Shown here: one piece after another, positions 50,326 through 60,314 of the stretch
Numbering within the stretch: position 1 is the stretch's first letter
Layout: each line of letters starts with the position of its first letter
Assembly (NCBI RefSeq): GCF_001570545.1
Contig: NZ_BBXD01000020.1
Location: forward strand, 62,001-126,000
Direction: 5' to 3'
Source of the DNA: Herbidospora mongoliensis
GTDB lineage: Bacteria; Actinomycetota; Actinomycetes; Streptosporangiales; Streptosporangiaceae
Length of the DNA stretch: 64,000 nucleotides
Translations under genes and position numbers: made by a program
The notes under the pieces: model-generated
What the model saw: only the letters and a program-made list of their open reading frames with translations
What the model was told of the DNA's origin: nothing
Database searches by the model: none

Positions 50326-51687
50326 ATGAGGGTCATCTCCCTGGAGACGCACGACATCCGGTTCCCGACCTCGACCGAGCTCGACGGTTCCGACGCGATG
50401 AACCCCGACCCCGACTACTCGGCGGCCTACGTGGTGCTGCGGACCGACGAGGACGAGAAGGGACACGGATTCGCGTTCACGATCGGCCGCGGCAACGACG
50501 TGCAGACCGCCGCGATCAAGGCGCTGGACGGTCACATCGTCGGCCGCGACTGCTCCGACCTGGGCGCCGTCTACCGTGACCTGATCGGCGACTCGCAGTT
50601 GCGCTGGCTGGGGCCGGAGAAGGGCGTCATGCACATGGCGATCTCCGCCGTCATGAACGCCCTGTGGGACCTCAAGGCCCGCCGCGAGGGCAAGCCGCTC
50701 TGGCTGCTGCTCGCCGAGCTGAGCCCGGAAGAGATCGTCTCCCTGGTCGACTTCCGCTACATCACCGACGCGCTCACCCCCGACGAGGCGCTGGAGATCC
50801 TCCGCGCCGCGCAGCCGGGCCGGGCCGACCGCGTCGCCCTCCTGCGGGAGCAGGGTTACCCCGCATACACGACGTCGCCGGGCTGGCTCGGCTACGACGA
50901 CGAAAAGCTTCGGCGCCTCTGCAAGGAGGCCCTCGACGAGGGCTTCACGCAGATCAAGCTGAAGGTCGGCGCCGACCTCGACGACGACATCCGCCGCATG
51001 CGGATCGCCCGTGAGGTCTGCGGCGACGGTTTCCCGATCGCGATCGACGCCAACCAGAGATGGGATGTCTCCGACGCGATCCACTGGGTGAAGGCGCTGA
51101 CCGAGTTCGACCCCTGGTGGGTCGAGGAACCCACCAGCCCGGACGACATGCTCGGCCACGCCGCGATCGCCCGCGCGGTCGCACCCGTTCCGGTCGCCAC
51201 CGGGGAGCACGTGCAGAACCGCATCGTGTTCAAGCAGCTCCTCCAGTCGGAGGCCATCTCCTACCTGCAGCTCGACGCGGCCCGCGTCGGAGGCGTCAAC
51301 GAGAACATCGCCATCCTGCTGCTGGCCGCCAAGTTCGGCATCCCCGTCTGCCCGCACGCGGGCGGAGTGGGGCTGTGCGAGCTGGTCCAGCACCTGGCCA
51401 TGTTCGACTTCGTCGCCGTCAGCGGGTCGAAGGAGGGCCGGGTGATCGAGTACATCGACCACCTGCACGAGCACTTCACCGACCCGGTGGTCATCCGGGA
51501 CGGCAGCTACGTGGCGCCCGAAGCAGCTGGATTCAGCTCGGCGATGCGACCTGAGTCGCTCGCCGCGTTCACCTATCCCTGGGGTCAGTACTGGACCAGC
51601 GCAGTGGCCCAGAACGCCCCGGCGGCGGAGGCGCGCAGAACCTCCTCCGTCAATCACCCCCCTGTCCTGAAAGGCCGATCGGCATGA
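50326..51687 (+). CDS. L-fuconate dehydratase (enolase superfamily)
   Basis: The 453-residue protein has the full-length architecture of L-fuconate dehydratase (ENOSF1/FucD type), with N-terminal [38 protein letters not shown]. Catalytic residues are visible: the KxK pair in FTQIKLKVG, metal ligands in [21 protein letters not shown] and ATGEHVQNR, and the His in PHAGGVGL. It dehydrates L-fuconate to 2-keto-3-deoxy-L-fuconate. ATG 50326 has TGGAG upstream, and its stop overlaps the solute-binding protein start. A short extra C-terminal tail after YPWGQYW is unusual. Confidence 0.92.
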   Translation: MRVISLETHDIRFPTSTELDGSDAMNPDPDYSAAYVVLRTDEDEKGHGFAFTIGRGNDVQTAAIKALDGHIVGRDCSDLGAVYRDLIGDSQLRWLGPEKGVMHMAISAVMNALWDLKARREGKPLWLLLAELSPEEIVSLVDFRYITDALTPDEALEILRAAQPGRADRVALLREQGYPAYTTSPGWLGYDDEKLRRLCKEALDEGFTQIKLKVGADLDDDIRRMRIAREVCGDGFPIAIDANQRWDVSDAIHWVKALTEFDPWWVEEPTSPDDMLGHAAIARAVAPVPVATGEHVQNRIVFKQLLQSEAISYLQLDAARVGGVNENIAILLLAAKFGIPVCPHAGGVGLCELVQHLAMFDFVAVSGSKEGRVIEYIDHLHEHFTDPVVIRDGSYVAPEAAGFSSAMRPESLAAFTYPWGQYWTSAVAQNAPAAEARRTSSVNHPPVLKGRSA

Positions 51688-52745
51688 AACTTCTGTCCGT
51701 CGCCGCCAGCGCCGCCGTGCTCGCATTGGGCCTGGCCGCGTGTGGCACGTCCGACACCGCTGAGCCCGCGGCCAGCGCCGCTCCCGGTGAGACCGCCCCC
51801 GCGGCCGCCGCCGGTGGCAAGGTCGGCGTGGACTTCCCGCGCGCCGACTCCGACTTCTGGAACTCTTACAACAAGTACGTGCCGGAGCTCGCCACGAAGG
51901 ACGGCGTCGAGCTGATGCCGCCGACCAACTCGCAGAACGACGTCGCGAAGCTGGTCGCCAACACCCAGGCGCTGGTCAGCCAGGGCGCCAAGGCGATCAT
52001 CATGGCACCCCAGGACACCGGGGCCATCGCCTCGACCCTCGACCAGCTCGCGACCAAGAAGATCCCGGTCGTGACCGTCGACACCCGCCCCGACAAGGGC
52101 AACGTCTACATGGTCGTGCGCGCCGACAACCGCGCCTACGGCACCAAGGCGTGTGAGTTCCTCGGTGAGCAGCTCGGTGGCAAGGGCAAGGTCGTCCAGC
52201 TCATGGGCGCGCTGGCCTCCATCAACGGCCGTGACCGCGCCGAGGCGTTCCGCGACTGCATGAAGGAGAAGTTCCCGGAGATCACCGTCTTCGAGGAGCC
52301 GACCGAGTGGGAGGGCAGCAAGGCCGCGTCCATGCTGCAGACCCGCCTCGAGCAGAACCCGGACATCAAGGGCATCTACATGCACGCCGGCGGTGTGCAC
52401 CTGGCCCCGACCCTCCAGGTCCTGAAGGCCAAGGGCCTGCTGGTCAAGCCCGAGGACCCCAAGCACATCTTCGTCGTCTCCAACGACGGCATCCCGGCCG
52501 AGTTCGAGGCCATCCGCGCCGGCGAGATCGACGCGACCGTCTCGCAGCCGGCCGACCTCTACGCCAAGTACGCCGTCTTCTACGCGAAGGCCGCTCTGGA
52601 GGGCAAGACCTTCCAGCCCGGCCCGACCGACCACGAGAGCAACATCATCCAGCTCCCGAACGGCCTTGAGGACCAGCTGCCCGCGCCGCTGATCACCAAG
52701 GAGAACGTGGATGACCCCAACCTCTGGGGCAACCAGGTCTCGTAG
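51684..52745 (+). CDS. Sugar ABC transporter solute-binding lipoprotein (RbsB type)
   Basis: The 353-residue protein has a lipobox LAAC at about residues 17-20, an Ala/Pro-rich tether, then a type I periplasmic-binding fold ([51 protein letters not shown]). It starts in an ATGA overlap with the fuconate dehydratase stop, so it is in the same operon. I infer that it captures L-fucose or a related monosaccharide for import. Confidence 0.92.
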   Translation: MKLLSVAASAAVLALGLAACGTSDTAEPAASAAPGETAPAAAAGGKVGVDFPRADSDFWNSYNKYVPELATKDGVELMPPTNSQNDVAKLVANTQALVSQGAKAIIMAPQDTGAIASTLDQLATKKIPVVTVDTRPDKGNVYMVVRADNRAYGTKACEFLGEQLGGKGKVVQLMGALASINGRDRAEAFRDCMKEKFPEITVFEEPTEWEGSKAASMLQTRLEQNPDIKGIYMHAGGVHLAPTLQVLKAKGLLVKPEDPKHIFVVSNDGIPAEFEAIRAGEIDATVSQPADLYAKYAVFYAKAALEGKTFQPGPTDHESNIIQLPNGLEDQLPAPLITKENVDDPNLWGNQVS

Positions 52746-54245
52746 ATGACGACCTCATCGAAAGCGGCGGCGGTCGAGGCGCTCGGCATCACCAAGCGCT
52801 TCGGCCCCACCGTCGCACTCAACGACGCGGGCCTCACCATCCAGCAGGGCGAGACGCACGCCCTGATCGGCCGCAACGGCGCCGGGAAGTCGACCCTCGT
52901 GTCGATCCTGACCGGCCTGCAGCGGCCCGACGCGGGTGAGGTCCGGTTCGCGGGCGAAGCGGCTCCGCCGATCGCCGACCGCGACGCGTGGAAGGCCCGA
53001 GTGGCCTGCGTCTACCAGAAGTCCACGATCATCCCCGCGCTGACCGTGGCCGAGAACCTCTTCGTCAACCGCCAGACCGACGGCAAGGTCATCAACTGGC
53101 GCGCGATGCGCGCCCGCGCCGTCGCCCTGCTCGAGCAGTACCACGTCGACGTCGACCCGTTCGGGCTCGCCGGCGACCTGGGCGTCGAGCAGCGGCAGCT
53201 GGTCGAGATCGCCCGTGCGCTCTCCTTCGGCGCGCGGTTCATCATCCTCGACGAGCCGACCGCCCAGCTCGACGGCCCGGCCATCGGACGCCTCTTCGAC
53301 CGCATGCGCGACCTGCGCGAGCAGGGCGTCACCATGATGTTCATCTCGCACCACCTCGAAGAGGTGTACGAGGTCTGCCAGAGCGTCACCGTCTTCCGCG
53401 ACGCCCGCCACATCGTCACCAGCTCCGTCAGCGAACTCCCGCACGACGCGCTGGTGGCCGCGATGACCGGCGAGCACGCCGTGACCTACGAGGCCAGGGC
53501 CCGGAAGATCGACGCCGGGGCCAAGGTCGTCCTGGAGGCGCGCGGCCTCAACTCCGCGGGCCGTTTCCACGACGTCGACCTGACCGTGAAGGCCGGCGAG
53601 ATCGTGGGCCTGGCCGGATCGGGCAGCAGCGGCAAGATCGGCCTGGCCGAGACCCTGGTCGGGCTGCGCCGCGCCGACAGCGGGACCGTCATCGTCAACG
53701 GCACCGAGCCCAAGCCGGGCGACGTCCCGTCGGCGCTGGCCGCCGGCGTCGGTTTCGTCCCGCAGGACCGGCACCACGAGGGCTTCGTCGCCCTGCTGTC
53801 GGTCGGCGAGAACGCGACCATGCCGATCGCCGGGAAGCTCGGCCGCTTCGGGTTCGTCTCGCCCGACAAGCGCCGGGCCCGCGCCCGGACCATGATCCAG
53901 GAGCTCGACATCAAGACCGAGGGTCCCGACCAGCCGGTCGGCGACCTGTCGGGCGGCAACGCCCAGAAGGTCGTGATGGCCCGAGCCCTCGTCGACGACC
54001 CGGCCGCGCTGGTCGTCATCAACCCCACCGCCGGCGTCGACGTCAAGGCCAAGCAGTCGCTGCTCGGCTCGGTCGAGGACGCGGCGACGCGGGGTGCCGG
54101 AGCCGTACTGGTCAGCGACGAACTCGACGACCTGCGAATCTGTGACCGGGTTTTGGTGATGTTCCACGGCCGGGTCATCAAGGACGTGCCACGCGGATGG
54201 TCGGACAACGACCTCGTGGCCGCTATGGAGGGTGTTTCGTCATGA
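52746..54245 (+). CDS. Sugar ABC transporter ATPase, two nucleotide-binding domains (RbsA type)
   Basis: The 499-residue protein has two ABC domains: domain 1 with Walker A GRNGAGKST, a signature-region equivalent LGVEQRQLVEIARAL and Walker B FIILDEPTAQLD; domain 2 with modified Walker A GSGSSGKIGLAE, signature LSGGNAQKVVMARAL and a Walker B ALVVINPTAGVD in which the usual catalytic Asp-Glu is Asn-Pro. A degenerate second site is normal for RbsA-like ATPases. It begins directly at the stop of the binding protein gene and overlaps the permease gene (ATGA). Confidence 0.92.
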   Translation: MTTSSKAAAVEALGITKRFGPTVALNDAGLTIQQGETHALIGRNGAGKSTLVSILTGLQRPDAGEVRFAGEAAPPIADRDAWKARVACVYQKSTIIPALTVAENLFVNRQTDGKVINWRAMRARAVALLEQYHVDVDPFGLAGDLGVEQRQLVEIARALSFGARFIILDEPTAQLDGPAIGRLFDRMRDLREQGVTMMFISHHLEEVYEVCQSVTVFRDARHIVTSSVSELPHDALVAAMTGEHAVTYEARARKIDAGAKVVLEARGLNSAGRFHDVDLTVKAGEIVGLAGSGSSGKIGLAETLVGLRRADSGTVIVNGTEPKPGDVPSALAAGVGFVPQDRHHEGFVALLSVGENATMPIAGKLGRFGFVSPDKRRARARTMIQELDIKTEGPDQPVGDLSGGNAQKVVMARALVDDPAALVVINPTAGVDVKAKQSLLGSVEDAATRGAGAVLVSDELDDLRICDRVLVMFHGRVIKDVPRGWSDNDLVAAMEGVSS

Positions 54246-55303
54246 CTGATCGGCAGGGGCGCCCCGCCCCGACACTGCCGAAGACGGCGGCGGCGTCGGC
54301 GAACGGCTCCGGCCCCGCGCCGGCCGCCGCCGCGCGGCCGGCCTTCCGGCTGAGCAGGTTCCGCGACCTGACGCTGGTTCCGGTCATCGTGGTGCTGCTG
54401 ATCGTCGGTTCGATCATCGACCCGGTGTTCCTCACCATGGGGAACCTGACGAACGTGCTCCAGCAGCAGTCGGCGCTGGCCCTGGTCGTGCTGGCCGAGG
54501 CTCTCATCCTGATCGCCGGCAAGTTCGACCTGTCGCTGGAGTCCATCGTCGGCATGGCCCCCGCCGTCGCGGTGATGCTCGTCATCGCCACCGGCGACGG
54601 CGGTTTCGGCCTCGGCCTCCCGGCCGCGCTGGCCGTGCCGCTGTGCCTGCTGATCGGCGCCCTGATCGGCGCCTTCAACGGCTTCCTCATCCTGCGCTTC
54701 CAGCTGTCGGCGTTCGTCGTCACGCTCGCGATGCTGATCGTCGTCCACGGCCTGCACCTCGGCCTGACCGGCGGCAAGAGCCTGTTCGCCCTGCCCGAGT
54801 CGTTCCTCTACCTCGGCAGCGCGGTCTGGCTCGGCCTGCCCGCCGCGATCTGGATCACCGGCGTCCTGTTCGCCATCGGCATGTTCGCCCTCGGCTACTT
54901 CCGCGGCGGCCGCGCCCTCTACGCCATCGGCGGCAACGCCGACGCGGCCAAGGCGGCGGGCATCCGGGTCGACCGGGTCGTCCTGATGGTCTTCATCATC
55001 GGCGGCGCCCTCGCGGCGCTGGCCGGAATCCTGGAGACCGGCCGCCTCGGCGGCATCAGCGCCAACCAGGGCGTCGGCTGGATCTTCATGGTCTTCGCCG
55101 CGGCCGTCATCGGCGGCGTCAGCATGGACGGCGGCAAGGGCACCATCCTCGGCGCCCTCACCGGTGTCCTGGTGATCGGCCTGGTCGAGAACATCCTGAC
55201 CCTCCAGGGCGTGCCGGGCGAGTGGAAGCAGCTCGTGTACGGCGGCATCATCCTGATCGCCCTGATGATCAGCCGGTTGGCCGGCGGGAGGGCCCAGGAC
55301 TAG
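54242..55303 (+). CDS. Sugar ABC transporter permease (RbsC type)
   Basis: The 353-residue protein has a Pro/Ala-rich cytoplasmic N-terminus and about eight to ten hydrophobic segments, with the conserved LAEALILIAGKFDLSLESIVG and the EAA-like loop GGNADAAKAAGIRVDRVVLM of the ribose-type permeases. ATG 54242 overlaps the ATPase stop (ATGA). It would form the membrane channel with the neighbouring ATPase and binding protein. Confidence 0.92.
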   Translation: MTDRQGRPAPTLPKTAAASANGSGPAPAAAARPAFRLSRFRDLTLVPVIVVLLIVGSIIDPVFLTMGNLTNVLQQQSALALVVLAEALILIAGKFDLSLESIVGMAPAVAVMLVIATGDGGFGLGLPAALAVPLCLLIGALIGAFNGFLILRFQLSAFVVTLAMLIVVHGLHLGLTGGKSLFALPESFLYLGSAVWLGLPAAIWITGVLFAIGMFALGYFRGGRALYAIGGNADAAKAAGIRVDRVVLMVFIIGGALAALAGILETGRLGGISANQGVGWIFMVFAAAVIGGVSMDGGKGTILGALTGVLVIGLVENILTLQGVPGEWKQLVYGGIILIALMISRLAGGRAQD

Positions 55304-55304
55304 C

Positions 55305-56456
55305 GTGACGACCGGCCGCGCCACCCTGCGCAGGGACAACCTGTCCCGCGTGCTCCGGCACCTGCGTGACCACGGGACCTGCTCCCGTGCGGATGTGGTG
55401 GAGGCGACCGGTCTTCACCGTGCCACCGTCTCCTCCCTGATGACCGAGCTCATGTCGCTCGGCCTGGTCCGGGAGGAGGGCACCTCGACGGCCGGCGCCA
55501 TCGGCCGCCCGAGGCGGGACGTCGCGCTCGACGGCTCCCACGTGGGGGCGCTGGGCCTGGAGATCAACGTCGACTATGTGGCCGCCCACGGTTGCGACCT
55601 GGGCGGCCGCGTCCTCTTCTCGGCCCGCTCGGGCTTCGACGCGGCGGGCGCCGGTTTCTCCGGGTGCCTCTCCGAGCTGGTGCGCATGGCGCGCCTCGCC
55701 TCCGCCGAGATGGGTCCCCTGGCGGGGGTCGTGGTGGCCGTACCCGGCCTGGTCTCCGAGGGGGCCGTGACCTTCGCGCCCAACCTCGGATGGCGTGACG
55801 TGCGCCTGGCCGACCTGCTGCGCGCCGAACTGGGCGTGACGGTCGGGGTGGGCAACGACGCCAACCTGGCGGCCCTGGCCGAATACACCTCCGGCGTGGC
55901 CGCCGGCACCTCCGACATGGTCTACCTGACGGGGGAGGCCGGGGGCGGGATCATCGTCGACGGCCGACTGCTCCGCGGCGCCGACGGCTTCTCCGGCGAG
56001 ACCGGCCACTTACCCGTGGACCCCGGCGGAGCCCGGTGCGGCTGCGGCCGGACCGGATGCTGGGAGACGAAGGTCGGACTGGCGGCACTCGACCCCGCCG
56101 GAGCGACCGCGATGGGCCCCGAGGCCCGGGTGAACCAGATCGCCTCCGCAGCCGCCGCCGGCGACACCCGCACCCTCGACGCCCTGGCCGAAGTGGGCCG
56201 CTGGCTGGGCCTCGGCGGTTCGATCCTGGTGAACCTGTTCAACCCCCGCGCGATCGTGGTCGGCGGCTACTTCGCCCAGCTGGCCTCCCGGCTGATCCCC
56301 CCGGCCCAGGCCGAACTCGAACGACGGGCCGTGGCCGGGGGCAGGTGCACGATCGTGGCCTCGGAACTGGGCTTCGAGGCGGCGTCCCGTGGGGCCGCCG
56401 GGATGGTCGTGGACCAGATCCTCGACGACCCGCTGATCCTCATCCCGGCCGGGTGA
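55305..56456 (+). CDS. ROK-family transcriptional regulator
   Basis: The 383-residue protein has an N-terminal winged HTH (CSRADVVEATGLHRATVSSLMTELMSLGLV) and a ROK sugar-binding fold with the ROK signature ETGHLPVDPGGARCGCGRTGCWE, including the zinc Cys/His cluster. The ATP-binding DxGxT is absent, as expected for a regulator. GTG 55305 starts one base after the permease stop, so it is the last gene of the operon and probably controls it in response to the transported sugar. Its 3' end overlaps the convergent fumarase gene by 17 bp. Confidence 0.92.
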   Translation: MTTGRATLRRDNLSRVLRHLRDHGTCSRADVVEATGLHRATVSSLMTELMSLGLVREEGTSTAGAIGRPRRDVALDGSHVGALGLEINVDYVAAHGCDLGGRVLFSARSGFDAAGAGFSGCLSELVRMARLASAEMGPLAGVVVAVPGLVSEGAVTFAPNLGWRDVRLADLLRAELGVTVGVGNDANLAALAEYTSGVAAGTSDMVYLTGEAGGGIIVDGRLLRGADGFSGETGHLPVDPGGARCGCGRTGCWETKVGLAALDPAGATAMGPEARVNQIASAAAAGDTRTLDALAEVGRWLGLGGSILVNLFNPRAIVVGGYFAQLASRLIPPAQAELERRAVAGGRCTIVASELGFEAASRGAAGMVVDQILDDPLILIPAG

Positions 56457-57870
56457 GCTGTTCCGGGACGACCACCCGGTCGAACAGCGACTCGCTGACG
56501 CCCGACTTCAGCGCGGCCTCCTTGAGCGTCAGGTCCTCATCGAGCGCGCGGTGGGCGATCCTGGCCGCCCGGTCGTAGCCGATCTCCGGGCTCAGGGCGG
56601 TCACCATCATGATCGAGCGTTCGATGTTCTCCTTCAGCCTCCCGGTGTCGAGCCGGGCGTCCTGAACGAGGAACGTCCGGAAGTGGTCGATCATGTCGGC
56701 CAGGATGCGGGCGGCGTGCAGCACGTTGTCGATGATCAGCGGGCGGAAGGCGTTGAGCTCGAAGTTGCCCTCGGCGCCTGCCGTCGAGACCGCCGTGTCG
56801 AACGCCATCACCTGGATGCAGACCATCAGCATCGCCTCGGCCTGGGTCGGGTTGACCTTGCCCGGCATGATCGAGGAGCCCGGCTCGTTGGCCGGCAGGA
56901 TCAGCTCGTGCAGCCCGGTGCGCGGGCCCGAACCGAGCCAGCGCATGTCATTGGCGAACTTGAACAGCGGGACCGCCAGCGCCCGCATCGCCGCCGAGAC
57001 CCGCACCAGCGCGTCGCAGGAGGCCTGGGCGGCGAACTTGTTGGGCGCGCCGACGAACGGATAGCCGGTCAGCCCGGCGAGCTCGGCCGCGACCTCGTCG
57101 GCGAAGCCGGGCGGCGCGTTCAGGCCGGTGCCGACCGCAGTGCCCCCGACCGCCAGCCGGTAGAGCCCCTTGCAGGTGGTCGCGAGATGGTCGACGGCGT
57201 CGTCCAGCTGGGCGACGTACCCGGACCACTCCTGGCCGACCGTCAGCGGGGTGGCGTCCTCCAGGTGGGTGCGGCCGATCTTGACCACGTCGTCCCACAG
57301 CCGGCTCTTGGCGGCGGCGTCGTCCCTGAGCCGGCGCGCCGCCGGGATCAGGGTCCCTTCGATCGCCTGTACGGCGGCCAGATGCATCGCGGTGACGAAG
57401 GTGTCGTTGGACGACTGCCCCATGTTGACGTCGTCGTTCGGATGGATCGGGTCCTTGCTGCCCAGCTCGCCCCCGAGGAGCTGGATCGCCCGGTTGGAGA
57501 TGACCTCGTTGACGTTCATGTTCGACTGGGTGCCGGAGCCGGTCTGCCAGACGTACAGGGGGAACTCGTCGTCGAGCCTCCCGCCGATCACCTCGTCGGC
57601 CACCTGGACGATGACGTCGGCCTTCCACCGCGGCAGTCGCCCGGCACGGGCGTTCACGATCGCGGCGGCCTTCTTGATGTAGCCGTACGCGTGGTAGACG
57701 GCCTTGGGCATGTGGTCGTCGCCGATGTCGAAGTGGATCAGCGACCGCTGGGTCTGCGCGCCCCAGTAGTGGTCGGCGGGCACGTGGATCTCGCCCAGCG
57801 AGTCGCTCTCGGTACGGGTTCCCCGCGCCCTGAGCCCGATCGGCATGTTGCGCGGCTTGTGCGTCGTCAT
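56440..57870 (-). CDS. fumC: Class II fumarate hydratase
   Basis: The 476-residue protein has the fumarase/aspartase signature GSSIMPGKVNPTQAE, the substrate segments SGTQSNMNVNEV and NDDVNMGQSSND, and KIGRTHLEDATPLTVGQEW with the catalytic His. It interconverts fumarate and malate in the TCA cycle. ATG 57870 overlaps the malic enzyme stop (ATGA), with GGGAGA upstream, so the two are co-translated. Confidence 0.96.
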   Translation of the reverse strand: MTTHKPRNMPIGLRARGTRTESDSLGEIHVPADHYWGAQTQRSLIHFDIGDDHMPKAVYHAYGYIKKAAAIVNARAGRLPRWKADVIVQVADEVIGGRLDDEFPLYVWQTGSGTQSNMNVNEVISNRAIQLLGGELGSKDPIHPNDDVNMGQSSNDTFVTAMHLAAVQAIEGTLIPAARRLRDDAAAKSRLWDDVVKIGRTHLEDATPLTVGQEWSGYVAQLDDAVDHLATTCKGLYRLAVGGTAVGTGLNAPPGFADEVAAELAGLTGYPFVGAPNKFAAQASCDALVRVSAAMRALAVPLFKFANDMRWLGSGPRTGLHELILPANEPGSSIMPGKVNPTQAEAMLMVCIQVMAFDTAVSTAGAEGNFELNAFRPLIIDNVLHAARILADMIDHFRTFLVQDARLDTGRLKENIERSIMMVTALSPEIGYDRAARIAHRALDEDLTLKEAALKSGVSESLFDRVVVPEQLTRPG

Positions 57871-59579
57871 CGCGTCTCCCCGGCTCGGACCGGCCGGTAG
57901 CACGGCTGCCACATGGCCTCCTGGACCTGCTGGACCGGGTCGCGCAGTTCCGTCCGTGCCAGGTGCTCCTCGGCCGCCTGCTTCACCACGGCGACGGCGA
58001 CGGTGGCCGAGACCTCCCTCAGGTTGTCGACCTGCGGCAGCAGCGAGGCGCCCGGCAGCGTGACGTCGACAAGCCCGCCGACCGCCTCGGCGGCGGCCTG
58101 GAGCATGCCGGGGCTGACCCGCCGGGCCCGCGACACGACCACGCCCAGTCCCAGCCCGGGGTAGAGCATGGCGTTGTTGGCCTGGCCGATGACATAGGTG
58201 ATCCCCTTGTACGTGATCGGGTCGATCGGCACGCCGGTCGCGATCAGAGCGCGGCCGTCGGTCCAGGCGATCAGGTCGGCGGGCATCGCCTCGATCCGCT
58301 CGGTCGGGTTGGAGATCGGGAAGATGATCGGCCGCTCCACCCCGGCGGCCATCGCCCGCACGACCTTCTCGGTGAAGGCGCCGTGCGCGGTCGAGGTGCC
58401 CAGCAGCATGGTCGGCTTGACCCGCCTGACGACCTCCTCCAGGTCGCCGCCCTCGCCCGCCGGACGCGCGTAGGGCACCTGGAAGTCCCGCAGATCCTTC
58501 ATGTCCTCGGTGAGCAGCCCCTGCCGGTCGACCGGCCAGATGCGCCGCGTCGCGGTCTCCTGGTCCAGCCCGTCGCGCATCATCGCGTCCCTGAGCTGGT
58601 CGGCGATCCCGATCCCGGCCGTGCCAGACCCGAAGACGACGATCCGCTGATCCCGCATCGGCACCCCGGACACCTTGACGGCCCCGAGCATGGCGGCCAG
58701 CACGATCGCCCCGGTGCCCTGCATGTCGTCGTTGAACGTGCAGATCCGCCCGGTGTACTTCTCCAGGATCCGGCGCGCGTTGGAGGGCCCGAAGTCCTCC
58801 CAGTGCAGCATCGCGCCCGGGAACATCCGGGTGGCCGCGCCGACGTAGGCGTCGACGAAGTCGTCGTAGCGCCCGCCGCGCACACGGGCATGCCGGTTGC
58901 CCACGTAGGTGGGGTCGTTGAGGAGCGCCTCGTTGTCGGTGCCGACGTCGAGCGCGACGGGGATGACACGGTCGGGGTCGATCCCCGCCGCGGCCGTGTA
59001 GACGGCCAGCTTGCCTGCTGCGATGCCGGCGCCGCCGCCCACACCCCAGTCGCCGATGCCGAGGATCTCCTCGGCGTCCGAGGCCACGATCAGGTCGACG
59101 TCGTCTGGGCCCAAACCCAGATTTTCGAAGGCCTGCTCGATGTCCTCGGGGTGATCGACCGAAAGATACACCCCTCGGGGACGCCGATATTCATGACTGT
59201 ACGTCTTGATCGCCTGCGCCACGGTCGGGTCGTAGACGATGGGCAGCATCTCACGGAGATGATCGCCCAGCAGCCGATAGTAGAGCGTCTCGTCCCGGTC
59301 GCGCAGCGCTTCCAGGTAGACGTTCTTCAGCAGGTCGGTCGGCTGGGCCTGATACTGCGCGTACGACCGCCGCACCTGCTCGTCGAGCGTCTCGACCACC
59401 GGCGGGAGCAGGCCGTCCAGCCCCAGTTCAGCCCTCTCCTGCGGCGAGAACGCCGTGCCCTTGTTCAGCAGCGGCTCCCGCAGCACCTCAAGGCCCCGCA
59501 GGGACGTCACGTAGCCGCCGTCGCCCTGTTCGGCGAACGCCGGCCGGGTCGCACCCGGCTTCCTGTTCCCTGGTGACAT
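57867..59579 (-). CDS. NAD(P)-dependent malic enzyme (NAD-type)
   Basis: The 570-residue protein is full length for the ME family. It contains LPIVYDPTVAQAIKTYSHEYRRPRG, the catalytic Lys region WGVGGGAGIAAGKLAVY, metal ligands around HWEDFGPSNARRIL and TFNDDMQGTG, and the nucleotide motif IVVFGSGTAGIGIADQL. It decarboxylates malate to pyruvate. ATG 59579 is preferred because a G6 tract sits about 9 nt upstream; ATG 59588 lies directly on that tract. Coupling to fumarase links the two steps fumarate to malate to pyruvate. Confidence 0.93.
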   Translation of the reverse strand: MSPGNRKPGATRPAFAEQGDGGYVTSLRGLEVLREPLLNKGTAFSPQERAELGLDGLLPPVVETLDEQVRRSYAQYQAQPTDLLKNVYLEALRDRDETLYYRLLGDHLREMLPIVYDPTVAQAIKTYSHEYRRPRGVYLSVDHPEDIEQAFENLGLGPDDVDLIVASDAEEILGIGDWGVGGGAGIAAGKLAVYTAAAGIDPDRVIPVALDVGTDNEALLNDPTYVGNRHARVRGGRYDDFVDAYVGAATRMFPGAMLHWEDFGPSNARRILEKYTGRICTFNDDMQGTGAIVLAAMLGAVKVSGVPMRDQRIVVFGSGTAGIGIADQLRDAMMRDGLDQETATRRIWPVDRQGLLTEDMKDLRDFQVPYARPAGEGGDLEEVVRRVKPTMLLGTSTAHGAFTEKVVRAMAAGVERPIIFPISNPTERIEAMPADLIAWTDGRALIATGVPIDPITYKGITYVIGQANNAMLYPGLGLGVVVSRARRVSPGMLQAAAEAVGGLVDVTLPGASLLPQVDNLREVSATVAVAVVKQAAEEHLARTELRDPVQQVQEAMWQPCYRPVRAGETR

Positions 59580-59989
59580 CGTCACCATCCCCCCGTCTCG
59601 CCCAGGTTTGGGACATGAAGGTCCCCTCCACCCGGGCACTGCCCGGCGACACGCAGGGCAAAGTCAAGGTCTCCCCACGAGTCCCCCCAGGTCTGGGCAC
59701 GATCGGCTGGTCACAGACCTGCGAACGGACGCGCAACCCCCTGCTGCACAGGCGATCCCGGCATCGGAGGCCAGCTTTTTCCGAACCGCCGTTATATATG
59801 TTGCGCCCACCGTGATAGTGTCGTTGCCAGTTGCAGTTGTGGTTCCCAAAGACTTCAAGTGCCTCACCGATCCGAATGGTGGCGGCACTTTTGTATTTCC
59901 GGAGCAATTCCGGTTGGGGTAATCATCGCGGCGACGCGAGGTACGCACAGTGCGTGCCTTACGGGCTAAGCCCCGAAGGAGATTGCAAA
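59580..59989 (+). promoter_or_regulatory. 410-bp gap with the cold-shock gene's promoter and leader
   Basis: No protein gene is convincing here. The plus strand is AT-rich from about 59770 to 59920. Two small hairpins precede the cold-shock gene: CCGGA-GCAAT-TCCGG at about 59900-59914 and ACGCAC-A-GTGCGT at about 59943-59955. This arrangement is consistent with a structured 5' leader as in other cspA-type genes. The malic enzyme promoter must also be in this gap, on the other strand. Confidence 0.5.
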
Positions 59990-60193
59990 ATGGCTACCGG
60001 TACCGTGAAGTGGTTCAACGCTGAAAAGGGCTTCGGCTTCATCCAGCAGGACGGCGGCGGCGCTGACGTCTTCGCCCACTACTCGAACATCGCTGCCCAG
60101 GGCTTCCGTGAGCTCCAGGAAGGTCAGCGCGTGAGCTTCGACGTCACGCAGGGCCAGAAGGGCCCGCAGGCCGAGAACATCGTTCCTGCCTAA
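59990..60193 (+). CDS. cspA: Cold-shock protein (CspA family)
   Basis: The 67-residue protein is a complete cold-shock domain with both RNA-binding motifs: KGFGFIQQD (RNP1) and VFAHYS (RNP2). It starts [17 protein letters not shown] 59990 is preceded by GAAGGAGA. It binds single-stranded RNA/DNA as a chaperone. A strong terminator follows at 60209, so it is a single-gene transcript. Confidence 0.97.
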   Translation: MATGTVKWFNAEKGFGFIQQDGGGADVFAHYSNIAAQGFRELQEGQRVSFDVTQGQKGPQAENIVPA

Positions 60194-60208
60194 TCCATAA
60201 GCAGGTCG

Positions 60209-60242
60209 AACCGGGTCCGCACCTCTTGGTGCGGGCCCGGTT
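60209..60242 (+). terminator. Strong hairpin terminator after cspA
   Basis: Arms AACCGGGTCCGCACC and GGTGCGGGCCCGGTT pair with one T-G wobble around a TCTT loop, 16 bp after the stop codon, and are followed by TTG. This is the clearest terminator in the window. Confidence 0.92.
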
Positions 60243-60314
60243 TGCCGTTCCAGGCATGATCTGGACGAATTTCGCTTAGGGCGAATTTGCAATCTCTTTG
60301 CCATTTGTCCACGT

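Noticed and set aside
50135-50329. A 64-codon leader frame ending in an ATGA overlap with the fuconate dehydratase start
   Set aside because: It has GGAG upstream and coupling geometry, but codon third positions are not G/C-biased, it contains a TTA codon, and the peptide looks random. Kept only as a remark in the leader entry.
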